Translations under genes and position numbers: made by a program
NCBI GenBank assembly: GCA_037349105.1
Contig: JAYJMM010000027.1
Location: 372,001 to 436,000 of the forward strand
DNA length: 64,000 bases
Reading direction: 5' to 3'
Origin: Limnomonas spitsbergensis
Lineage: Eukaryota > Chlorophyta > Chlorophyceae > Chlamydomonadales
Notes under the pieces: generated by a model
What the model saw: only the letters and a program-made list of their open reading frames with translations
Databases searched by the model: none
What the model was told of the DNA's origin: nothing
In this document: positions 41,101-53,100 of the stretch, one piece after another
How positions within the stretch are numbered: position 1 is the stretch's first letter
Layout of the letters: each line of letters starts with the position of its first letter

Positions 41101-44100
41101 TCCTAGTGTGGTCTGCTGTCCTAGTGTGGTCTACTGTCCTAGCATGGTCTGCTGTCTTAGTATAGTCTGCTGTCCTAGTGTGATCTGCTGTCCTAGTGTG
41201 GTCTGCTGTCCTAGTGTGGTCTACTGTCCTAGCATGGTCTGCTGTCCTAGTGTGGTCTGCTGTCATAGTGTGGTCTGCTGTCCTAGTGTGGTCTGCTGTC
41301 CTAGTATAGTCTGCTGTCCTAGTGTGTTCCGCTGTCCTAGTGTGGTCTGCTGTCCAAGTGTGATCCGCTGTCCTAGTGTGGTCTGCTGTCCTAGTGTGAT
41401 CTGCTGTCCTAGAGTGGTCTGCTGTCCTAGTGTGGTCTGCTGTCCTAGTATAGTCTGCTGTCCTAGTGTGTTCCGCTGTCCTAGTGTGGTCTGCTGTCCT
41501 AGTGTGATCCGCTGTCCTAGTGTGGTCTGCTGTCCTAGTGTGATCTGCTGTCCTAGAGTGGTCTGCTGTCCTAGTGTGGTCTGCTGTCCTAGCATGGTCT
41601 GCTGCACAAGTGTGGTCCGCTGTCCTAGTGTGGTATGTTGTCCTAGTGTGATCTGCTGTCCTAGTGTGATCTGCTGTCCTAGTGTGGTCTGCTGTCCTAG
41701 CATGGTCTGCTGTCCTAGTGTGATCCGCTGTCCTAGTATGGTCTGCTGTCCTAGTGTGGTCTGTTGTCCTAGCATGGTCTGTTGTCCTAGCATGGTCTGC
41801 TGTCCTAGCATGGTCTGCTGTCTTAGTATAGTCTGCTGTCCTAGTGTGATGCGCTGTCCTAGTGTGGTCTGCTGTCCTAGTGTGATCCGCTGTCCTAGTG
41901 TGGTCTGCTGTCCTAGTGTGGTCTGCTGTCCTAGCTTGGTCGGCTGTCCTAGCATGGTCTGCTGTCCTAGTGTGGTCTGCTGTCCTAGTGTGGTCTACTG
42001 TCCTAGTGTGATCGGCTGTCCTATTGTGTTCTGCTGTCCTAGTGTGGTTTGCTGTCCTAGTGTGATCTGCTGTCCTAGTGTGGTCTGCTGTCCTAGTGTG
42101 GTCTACTGTCCTAGCATGGTCTGCTGTCTTAGTATAGTCTGCTGTCCTAGTGTGATCTGCTGTCCTAGTGTGGTCTGCTGTCCTAGTGTGGTCTACTGTC
42201 CTAGCATGGTCTGCTGTCCTAGTGTGGTCTGCTGTCATAGTGTGGTCTGCTGTCCTAGTGTGGTCTGCTGTCCTAGTATAGTCTGCTGTCCTAGTGTGTT
42301 CCGCTGTCCTAGTGTGGTCTGCTGTCCTAGTGTGATCTGCTGTCCTAGTGTGGTCTGCTGTCCTAGTGTGATCTGCTGTCCTAGAGTGGTCTGCTGTCCT
42401 AGTGTGGTCTGCTGTCCTAGCATGGTCTGCTGCACAAGTGTGGTCCGCTGTCCTAGTGTGGTATGTTGTCCTAGTGTGATCTGCTGTCCTAGTGTGATAT
42501 GCTGTCCTAGTGTGGTCTGCTGTCCTAGCATGGTCTGCTGTCCTAGTGTGATCCGCTGTCCTAGTATGGTCTGCTGTCCTAGTGTGGTCTGTTGTCCTAG
42601 CATGGTCTGTTGTCCTAGCATGGTCTGCTGTCCTAGTGTGGTCTGCTGTCCTAGTGTGGTCTGCTGTCCTAGCATGGTCTGCTGTCCTAGTGTGGTCTGC
42701 TGTCCTAGCATGGTCTGCTGTCCTAGTGTGATCCGCTGTCCTAGTGTGGTCTGCTGTCCTAGTGTGTTCTGCTGTCCTAGTGTGTTCTGCTGTCCTAGTG
42801 TGGTCTGCTGTCCTAGTATAGTCTGCTGTCCTAGTGTGATGCGCTGTCCTAGTGTGGTCTGCTGTCCAAGTGTTATCCGCTGTCCTAGTGTGGTCTGTTG
42901 TCCTAGTGTGATCTGCTGTCTTAGAATGGTCTGCTGTCCTAGTGCGGTCTGCTGTCCTAGCATGGTCTGCTGTCCAAGTGTGATCCGCTGTCCTATTGTG
43001 GTCTGCTGTCCTAGTGTGATCTGCTGTCCTAGTGTGATCTGCTGTCCTAGTGTGATCCGCTGTCCTAGTGTGGTCTGCTGTCCTAGTGTGATCTGCTGTC
43101 CTAGTGTGGTCTGCTGTCCTAGCATGGTCTGCTGTCCTAGTGTGATCCGCTGTCCTAGTGTGGTCTGCTGTCCTAGTGTGGTCTGCTGTCCTAGTGTGGT
43201 CTGCTGTCCTAGTGTGATACGCTGTCCTAGTTGTGATGCGTTGTCCTAGTGTGGTATGTTGTCCTAGTGTGGTCTGCTGTCCTAGTGTGATCCGCTGTCC
43301 TAGTGTGGTCTGCTGTCCTATTGTGGTCTGTTGTCCTAGCATGGTCTGCTGTCCTAGCGTGGTCTGTTGTCCTAGTGTGATATACTGTCCTAGTGTGATC
43401 TGCTGTCCCAGTGTGGTCTGCTGTCCTAGCGTAGTCTGCTGTCCTAGTGTGGTCTGCTGTCCTGGTGTGGTCTGCTGTCCTAGTGTGGTCTGCTGTCCTA
43501 GTGTGATCGGCTGTCCTATTGTGGTATGCTGTCCTAGTGTGGTCTGCTGGCCTAGTGTGGTCTGCTGTCCTAGCGAGGTCTGCTGTCCTAGTGAGGTCTG
43601 CTGTCCTAGCATGGTCTACTGTCCTAGCATGGTCTGCTGTCCTAGTATGGTTTGCTGTCCTAGTGTGGTCTGCTGTCCTAGCATGGTCTGCTGTCCTAGT
43701 GTGGTATGCTGTCCTAGTGTGGTATGCTGTCCTAGTATGGTCTGCTGTCCTAGTGTGGTCTGCTGTCCTAGTTTGGTCTGCTGTCCTAGTGTGATCTGCT
43801 GTCCTAGTGTGGTCTGCTGTCCTAGTGTGATCCGCTGTCCTAGTATGGTCTGCTGTCCTAGTGTGATGCGCTGTCCTAGTGTGGTCTGCTGTCCTAGTGT
43901 GATCCGCTGTCCTAGTGTGGTCTGCTGTCCTAGTGTGGTGTGCTGTCCTAGCTTGGTCGGCTGTCCTAGTGTGGTCTGCTGTCCTAGTGTGGTCTGCTGT
44001 CCTAGTGTGGTCTACTGTCCTAGTGTGATCGGCTGTCCTATTGTGTTCTGCTGTCCTAGTGTGGTTTGCTGTCCTAGTGTGATCTGCTGTCCTAGTGTGG

Positions 44101-47100
44101 TCTGCTGTCCTAGTGTGGTCTGCTGTCCTAGTGTGGTCTGCTGTCCTAGTGTGGTCTGCTGTCCTAGTGTGATCTGCTGTCCTAGTGTGGTCTGCTGTCC
44201 TAGTGTGGTCTGCTGTCCTAGCATGGTCTGCTGTCCTAGTGTGGTCTGCTGTCATAGTGTGGTCTGCTGTCCTAGTGTGGTCTGCTGTCCTAGTATAGTC
44301 TGCTGTCCTAGTGTGTTCCGCTGTCCTAGTGTGGTCTGCTGTCCTAGTGTGATCCGCTGTCCTAGTGTGGTCTGCTGTCCTAGTGTGATCTGCTGTCCTA
44401 GTGTGGTCTGCTGTCCTAGTGTGATCTGCTGTCCTAGTGTGGTCTGCTGTCCTAGTGTGGTCTGCTGTCCTAGCATGGTCTGCTGCACAAGTGTGGTCCG
44501 CTGTCCTAGTGTGGTATGTTGTCCTAGTGTGATCTGCTGTCCTAGTGTGATCTGCTGTCCTAGTGTGGTCTGCTGTCCTAGCATGGTCTGCTGTCCTAGT
44601 GTGATCCGCTGTCCTAGTATGGTCTGCTGTCCTAGTGTGGTCTGTTGTCCTAGCATGGTTTGTTGTCCTAGCATGGTCTGCTGTCCTAGTGTGGTCTGCT
44701 GTCCTAGTGTGGTCTGCTGTCCTAGCATGGTCTGCTGTCCTAGTGTGGTCTGCTGTCCTAGCATGGTCTGCTGTCCAAGTGTGATCCGCTGTCCTATTGT
44801 GGTCTGCTGTCCTAGTGTGTTCTGCTGTCCTAGTGTGTTCTGCTGTCCTAGTGTGGTCTGCTGTCCTAGTATAGTCTGCTGTCCTAGTGTGATGCGCTGT
44901 CCTAGTGTGGTCTGCTGTCCAAGTGTTATCCGCTGTCCTAGTGTGGTCTGTTGTCCTAGTGTGATCTGCTGTCTTAGAATGGTCTGCTGTCCTAGTGCGG
45001 TCTGCTGTCCTAGCATGGTCTGCTGTCCAAGTGTGATCCGCTGTCCTATTGTGGTCTGCTGTCCTAGTGTGATCTGCTGTCCTAGTGTGATCTGCTGTCC
45101 TAGTGTGATCCGCTGTCCTAGTGTGGTCTGCTGTCCTAGTGTGATCTGCTGTCCTAGTGTGGTCTGCTGTCCTAGCATGGTCTGCTGTCCTAGTGTGATC
45201 CGCTGTCCTAGTGTGGTCTGCTGTCCTAGTGTGGTCTGCTGTCCTAGTGTGGTCTGCTGTCCTAGTGTGATACGCTGTCCTAGTTGTGATGCGTTGTCCT
45301 AGTGTGGTATGTTGTCCTAGTGTGGTCTGCTGTCCTAGTGTGATCCGCTGTCCTAGTGTGGTCTGCTGTCCTATTGTGGTCTGTTGTCCTAGCATGGTCT
45401 GCTGTCCTAGCGTGGTCTGTTGTCCTAGTGTGATATACTGTCCTAGTGTGATCTGCTGTCCCAGTGTGGTCTGCTGTCCTAGCGTAGTCTGCTGTCCTAG
45501 TGTGGTCTGCTGTCCTGGTGTGGTCTGCTGTCCTAGTGTGGTCTGCTGTCCTAGTGTGATCGGCTGTCCTATTGTGGTATGCTGTCCTAGTGTGGTCTGC
45601 TGGCCTAGTGTGGTCTGCTGTCCTAGCGAGGTCTGCTGTCCTAGTGAGGTCTGCTGTCCTAGCATGGTCTACTGTCCTAGCATGGTCTGCTGTCCTAGTA
45701 TGGTTTGCTGTCCTAGTGTGGTCTGCTGTCCTAGCATGGTCTGCTGTCCTAGTGTGGTATGCTGTCCTAGTGTGGTATGCTGTCCTAGTATGGTCTGCTG
45801 TCCTAGTGTGGTCTGCTGTCCTAGTTTGGTCTGCTGTCCTAGTGTGATCTGCTGTCCTAGTGTGGTCTGCTGTCCTAGTGTGATCCGCTGTCCTAGTATG
45901 GTCTGCTGTCCTAGTGTGATGCGCTGTCCTAGTGTGGTCTGCTGTCCTAGTGTGATCCGCTGTCCTAGTGTGGTCTGCTGTCCTAGTGTGGTGTGCTGTC
46001 CTAGCTTGGTCGGCTGTCCTAGTGTGGTCTGCTGTCCTAGTGTGGTCTGCTGTCCTAGTGTGGTCTACTGTCCTAGTGTGATCGGCTGTCCTATTGTGTT
46101 CTGCTGTCCTAGTGTGGTTTGCTGTCCTAGTGTGATCTGCTGTCCTAGTGTGGTCTGCTGTCCTAGTGTGGTCTACTGTCCTAGCATGGTCTGCTGTCTT
46201 AGTATAGTCTGCTGTCCTAGTGTGATCTGCTGTCCTAGTGTGGTCTGCTGTCCTAGTGTGGTCTACTGTCCTAGCATGGTCTGCTGTCCTAGTGTGGTCT
46301 GCTGTCATAGTGTGGTCTGCTGTCCTAGTGTGGTCTGCTGTCCTAGTATAGTCTGCTGTCCTAGTGTGTTCCCCTGTCCTAGTGTGGTCTGCTGTCCAAG
46401 TGTGATCCGCTGTCCTAGTGTGGTCTGCTGTCCTAGTGTGATCTGCTGTCCTAGAGTGGTCTGCTGTCCTAGTGTGGTCTGCTGTCCTAGCATGGTCTGC
46501 TGCACAAGTGTGGTCCGCTGTCCTAGTGTGGTATGTTGTCCTAGTGTGATCTGCTGTCCTAGTGTGATCTGCTGTCCTAGTGTGGTCTGCTGTCCTAGCA
46601 TGGTCTGCTGTCCTAGTGTGATCCGCTGTCCTAGTATGGTCTGCTGTCCTAGTGTGGTCTGTTGTCCTAGCATGGTCTGTTGTCCTAGCATGGTCTGCTG
46701 TCCTAGTGTGGTCTGCTGTCCTAGTGTGGTCTGCTGTCCTTGCATGGTCTGCTGTCCTAGTGTGGTCTGCTGTCCTAGCATGGTCTGCTGTCCAAGTGTG
46801 ATCCGCTGTCCTATTGTGGTCTGCTGTCCTAGTGTGTTCTGCTGTCCTAGTGTGTTCTGCTGTCCTAGTGTGGTCTGCTGTCCTAGTATAGTCTGCTGTC
46901 CTAGTGTGATGCGCTGTCCTAGTGTGGTCTGCTGTCCAAGTGTTATCCGCTGTCCTAGTGTGGTCTGCTGTCCTAGTGTGATCTGCTGTCCTAGAATGGT
47001 CTGCTGTCCTAGTGCGGTCTGCTGTCCTAGCATGGTCTGCTGTCCAAGTGTGATCCGCTGTCCTATTGTGGTCTGCTGTCATAGTGTGATCTGCTGTCCT

Positions 47101-50100
47101 AGTGTGGTCTGCTGTCCTAGTGTGATCTGCTGTCCTAGATTGGTCTGCTGTCCTAGTGCGGTCTGCTGTCCTAGCATGGTCTGCTGTCCAAGTGTGATCC
47201 GCTGTCCTATTGTGGTCTGCTGTCCTAGTGTGATCTGCTGTCCTAGTGTGATCCGCTGTCCTAGTGTGGTCTGCTGTCCTAGTGTGATCTGCTGTCCTAG
47301 TGTGGTCTGCTGTCCTAGCATGGTCTGCTGTCCTAGTGTGATCCGCTGTCCTAGTGTGGTCTGCTGTCCTAGTGTGGTCTGCTGTCCTAGTGTGGTCTGC
47401 TGTCCTAGTGTGTTCCGCTGTCCTAGTTGTGATGCGTTGTCCTAGTGTGGTATGTTGTCCTAGTGTGGTCTGCTGTCCTAGTGTGATCCGCTGTCCTAGT
47501 GTGGTCTGCTCTCCTATTGTGGTCTGTTGTCCTAGCATGGTCTGCTGTCCTAGCGTGGTCTGTTGTCCTAGTGTGATATACTGTCCTAGTGTGATCTGCT
47601 GTCCCAGTGTGGTCTGCTGTCCTAGCGTAGTCTGCTGTCCTAGTGTGGTCTGCTGTCCTAGTGTGGTCTGCTGTCCTAGTGTGGTCTGCTGTCCTAGTGT
47701 GATCGGCTGTCCTATTGTGGTATGCTGTCCTAGTGTGGTCTGCTGGCCTAGTGTGGTCTGCTGTCCTAGCGAGGTCTGCTGTCCTAGTGAGGTCTGCAGT
47801 CCTAGCATGGTCTACTGTCCTAGCATGGTCTGCTGTCCTAGTATGGTCTGCTGTCCTAGTGTGGTATGCTGTCCTAGTGTGGTCTGCTGTCCTAGCATGG
47901 TCTGCTGTCCTAGTGTGATCCGCTGTCCTAGTATGGTCTGCTGTCCTAGTGTGGTCTGTTGTCCTAGCATGGTCTGTTGTCCTAGCATGGTCTGCTGTCC
48001 TAGTGTGGTCTGCTGTCCTAGTGTGGTCTGCTGTCCTAGCATGGTCTGCTGTCCTAGTGTGGTCTGCTGTCCTAGCATGGTCTGCTGTCCAAGTGTGATC
48101 CGCTGTCCTATTGTGGTCTGCTGTCCTAGTGTGATCTGCTGTCCTAGTGTGATCCGCTGTCCTAGTGTGGTCTGCTGTCCTAGTGTGATCTGCTGTCCTA
48201 GTGTGGTCTGCTGTCCTAGCATGGTCTGCTGTCCTAGTGTGATCCGCTGTCCTAGTGTGGTCTGCTGTCCTAGTGTGGTCTGCTGTCCTAGTGTGGTCTG
48301 CTGTCCTAGTGTGATACGCTGTCCTAGTTGTGATGCGTTGTCCTAGTGTGGTCTGTTGTCCTAGCATGGTCTGCTGTCCTAGTGTGGTCTGCTGTCCTAG
48401 TGTGGTCTGCTGTCCTAGCATGGTCTGCTGTCCTAGTGTGGTCTGCTGTCCTAGCATGGTCTGCTGTCCAAGTGTGATCCGCTGTCCTATTGTGGTCTGC
48501 TGTCCTAGTGTGTTCTGCTGTCCTAGTGTGGTCTGCTGTCCTAGTGTGGTCTGCTGTCCTAGTGTGGTCTATTGTCCTAGTGTGATCGGCTGTCCTATTG
48601 TGTTCTGCTGTCCTAGTGTGGTTTGCTGTCCTAGTGTGATCTGCTGTCCTAGTGTGGTCTGCTGTCCTAGTGTGGTCTACTGTCCTAGCATGGTCTGCTG
48701 TCTTAGTATAGTCTGCTGTCCTAGTGTGATCTGCTGTCCTAGTGTGGTCTGCTGTCCTAGTGTGGTCTACTGTCCTAGCATGGTCTGCTGTCCTAGTGTG
48801 GTCTGCTGTCATAGTGTGGTCTGCTGTCTTAGTGTGGTCTGCTGTCCTAGTATAGTCTGCTGTCCTAGTGTGTTCCGCTGTCCTAGTGTGGTCTGCTGTC
48901 CAAGTGTGATCCGCTGTCCTAGTGTGGTCTGCTGTCCTAGTGTGATCTGCTGTCCTAGAGTGGTCTGCTGTCCTAGTGTGGTCTGCTGTCCTAGCATGGT
49001 CTGCTGCACAAGTGTGGTCCGCTGTCCTAGTGTGGTATGTTGTCCTAGTGTGATCTGCTGTCCTAGTGTGATCTGCTGTCCTAGTGTGGTCTGCTGTCCT
49101 AGCATGGTCTGCTGTCCTAGTGTGATCCGCTGTCCTAGTATGGTCTGCTGTCCTAGTGTGGTCTGTTGTCCTAGCATGGTCTGTTGTCCTAGCATGGTCT
49201 GCTGTCCTAGTGTGGTCTGCTGTCCTAGTGTGGTCTGCTGTCCTAGCATGGTCTGCTGTCCTAGTGTGGTCTGCTGTCCTAGCATGGTCTGCTGTCCAAG
49301 TGTGATCCGCTGTCCTATTGTGGTCTGCTGTCCTAGTGTGTTCTGCTGTCCTAGTGTTTTCTGCTGTCCTAGTGTGGTCTGCTGTCCTAGTATAGTCTGC
49401 TGTCCTAGTGTGATGCGCTGTCCTAGTGTGGTCTGCTGTCCAAGTGTTATCCGCTGTCCTAGTGTGGTCTGCTGTCCTAGTGTGATCTGCTGTCCTAGAA
49501 TGGTCTGCTGTCCTAGTGCGGTCTGCTGTCCTAGCATGGTCTGCTGTCCAAGTGTGATCCGCTGTCCTATTGTGGTCTGCTGTCATAGTGTGATCTGCTG
49601 TCCTACTAGTGTGGTCTGCTGTCCTAGTGTGATCTGCTGTCCTAGAATGGTCTGCTGTCCTAGTGCGGTCTGCTGTCCTAGCATGGTCTGCTGTCCAAGT
49701 GTGATCCGCTGTCCTATTGTGGTCTGCTGTCCTAGTGTGATCTGCTGTCCTAGTGTGATCCGCTGTCCTAGTGTGGTCTGCTGTCCTAGTGTGATCTGCT
49801 GTCCTAGTGTGGTCTGCTGTCCTAGCATGGTCTGCTGTCCTAGTGTGATCCGCTGTCCTAGTGTGGTCTGCTGTCCTAGTATGGTCTGCTGTCCTAGTGT
49901 GGTCTGCTGTCCTAGTGTGATACGCTGTCCTAGTTGTGATGCGTTGTCCTAGTGTGGTATGTTGTCCTAGTGTGGTCTGCTGTCCTAGTGTGATCCGCTG
50001 TCCTAGTGTGGTCTGCTGTCCTATTGTGGTCTGCTGTCCTAGTGTGATACGCTGTCCTAGTTGTGATGCGTTGTCCTAGTGTGGTATGTTGCCCTAGTGT

Positions 50101-53100
50101 GGTCTGCTGTCCTAGCATGGTCTGCTGTCCAAGTGTGATCCGCTGTCCTATTGTGGTCTGCTGTCATAGTGTGATCTGCTGTCCTAGTGTGGTCTGCTGT
50201 CCTAGTGTGATCTGCTGTCCTAGAATGGTCTGCTGTCCTAGTGCGGTCTGCTGTCCTAGCATGGTCTGCTGTCCAAGTGTGATCCGCTGTCCTATTGTGG
50301 TCTGCTGTCCTAGTGTGATCTGCTGTCCTAGTGTGATCCGCTGTCCTAGTGTGGTCTGCTGTCCTAGTGTGATCTGCTGTCCTAGTGTGGTCTGCTGTCC
50401 TAGCATGGTCTGCTGTCCTAGTGTGATCCGCTGTCCTAGTGTGGTCTGCTGTCCTAGTGTGGTCTGCTGTCCTAGTGTGGTCTGCTGTCCTAGTGTGATA
50501 CGCTGTCCTAGTTGTGATGCGTTGTCCTAGTGTGGTATGTTGTCCTAGTGTGGTCTGCTGTCCTAGTGTGATCCGCTGTCCTAGTGTGGTCTGCTGTCCT
50601 ATTGTGGTCTGTTTTCCTAGCATGGTCTGCTGTCCTAGCGTGGTCTGTTGTCCTAGTGTGATATACTGTCCTAGTGTGATCTGCTGTCCCAGTGTGGTCT
50701 GCTGTCCTAGCGTAGTCTGCTGTCCTAGTGTGGTCTGCTGTCCTAGTGTGGTCTGCTGTCCTAGTATGGTCTGCTGTCCTAGTGTGGTCTGCTGTCCTAG
50801 CATGGTCTGCTGTCCTAGTGTGGTATGCTGTCCTAGTATGGTATGCTGTCCTAGTGTGGTCTGCTGTCCTAGTGTGGTCTGCTGTCCTAGTGTGGTCTGT
50901 TGTTCTAGTGTGGTCTGCTGTCCTAGTGTGGTCTGCTGTCCTACCATGGTCTGCTGTCCTAGTGTGGTCTGCTGTCCTAGTGTGATCCGCTGTCCTAGTG
51001 TGGTCTGCTGTCCTAGTGTGATCTGCTGTCCTAGTGTGGTCTGCTGTCCTAGTGTGATCCGCTGTCCTAGTATGGTCTGCTGTCCTAGTGTGATGCGCTG
51101 TCCTAGTGTGGTCTGCTGTCCTAGTGTGATCCGCTGTCCTAGTGTGGTCTGCTGTCCTAGTGTGGTGTGCTGTCCTAGCTTGGTCGGCTGTCCTAGCATG
51201 GTCTGCTGTCCTAGTGTGCTCTGCTGTCCTAGTGTGGTCTACTGTCCTAGTGTGATCGGCTGTCCTATTGTGTTCTGCTGTCCTAGTGTGGTTTGCTGTC
51301 CTAGTGTGATCTGCTGTCCTAGTGTGGTCTGCTGTCCTAGTGTGGTCTACTGTCCTAGCATGGTCTGCTGTCTTAGTATAGTCTGCTGTCCTAGTGTGAT
51401 CTGCTGTCCTAGTGTGGTCTGCTGTCCTAGTGTGGTCTACTGTCCTAGCATGGTCTGCTGTCCTAGTGTGGTCTGCTTTCATAGTGTGGTCTGCTGTCCT
51501 AGTGTGGTCTGCTGTCCTAGTATAGTCTGCTGTCCTAGTGTGTTCCGCTGTCCTAGTGTGGTCTGCTGTCCAAGTGTGATCCGCTGTCCTAGTGTGGTCT
51601 GCTGTCCTAGTGTGATCTGCTGTACTAGAGTGGTCTGCTGTCCTAGTGTGGTCTGCTGTCCTAGCATGGTCTGCTGCACAAGTGTGGTCCGCTGTCCTAG
51701 TGTGGTATGTTGTCCTAGTGTGATCTGCTGTCCTAGTGTGATCTGCTGTCTTAGTGTGGTCTGCTGTCCTAGCATGGTCTGCTGTCCTAGTGTGATCCGC
51801 TGTCCTAGTATGGTCTGCTGTCCTAGTGTGGTCTGTTGTCCTAGCATGGTCTGCTGTCCTAGCATGGTCTGCTGTCCTAGTGTGGTCTGCTGTCCTAGTG
51901 TGGTCTGCTGTCCTAGCATGGTCTGCTGTCCTAGTGTGGTCTGCTGTCCTAGCATGGTCTGCTGTCCAAGTGTGATCCGCTGTCCTAGTGTGGTCTGCTG
52001 TCCTAGTGTGTTCTGCTGTCCTAGTGTGTTCTGCTGTCCTAGTGTGGTCTGCTGTCCTAGTATAGTCTGCTGTCCTAGTGTGATGCGCTGTCCTAGTGTG
52101 GTCTGCTGTCCAAGTGTTATCCGCTGTCCTAGTGTGGTCTGCTGTCCTAGTGTGATCTGCTGTCCTAGAATGGTCTGCTGTCCTAGTGCGGTCTGCTGTC
52201 CTAGCATGGTCTGCTGTCCAAGTGTGATCCGCTGTCCTATTGTGGTCTGCTGTCCTAGTGTGATCTGCTGTCCTAGTGTGATCCGCTGTCCTAGTGTGGT
52301 CTGCTGTCCTAGTGTGATCTGCTGTCCTAGTGTGGTCTGCTGTCCTAGCATGGTCTGCTGTCCTAGTGTGATCCGCTGTCCTAGTGTGGTCTGCTGTCCT
52401 AGTGTGGTCTGCTGTCCTAGTGTGGTCTGCTGTCCTAGTGTGATACGCTGTCCTAGTTATGATGCGTTGTCCTAATGTGGTATGTTGTCCTAGTGTGGTC
52501 TGCTGTCCTAGTGTGATCCGCTGTCCTAGTGTGGTCTGCTGTCCTATTGTGGTCTGTTGTCCTAGCATGGTCTGCTGTCCTAGCGTGGTCTGTTGTCCTA
52601 GTGTGATATACTGTCCTAGTGTGATCTGCTGTCCCAGTGTGGTTTGCTGTCCTAGCGTAGTCTGCTGTCCTAGTGTGGTCTGCTGTCCTAGTGTGGTCTG
52701 CTGTCCTAGAGTGGTCTGCTGTCCTAGTGTGATCGGCTGTCCTATTGTGGTCTGCTGTCCTAGTGTGGTCTGCTGTCCTAGTGTGGTCTGCTGTCCTAGC
52801 GAGGTCTGCTGTCCTAGTGAGGTCTGCTGTCCTAGCATGGTCTACTGTCCTAGCATGGTCTGCTGTCCTAGTATGGTTTGCTGTCCTAGCGAGGTCTGCT
52901 GTCCTAGTGTGGTCTGCTGTCCTAGTGTGGTATGCTGTCCTAGTGTGGTATGCTGTCCTAGTATGGTATGCTGTCCTAGTGTGGTCTGCTGTCCTAGTGT
53001 GGTCTGCTGTCCTAGTGTGGTCTGTTGTTCTAGTGTGGTCTGCTGTCCTAGTGTGGTCTGCTGTCCTACCATGGTCTGCTGTCCTAGTGTGGTCTGCTGT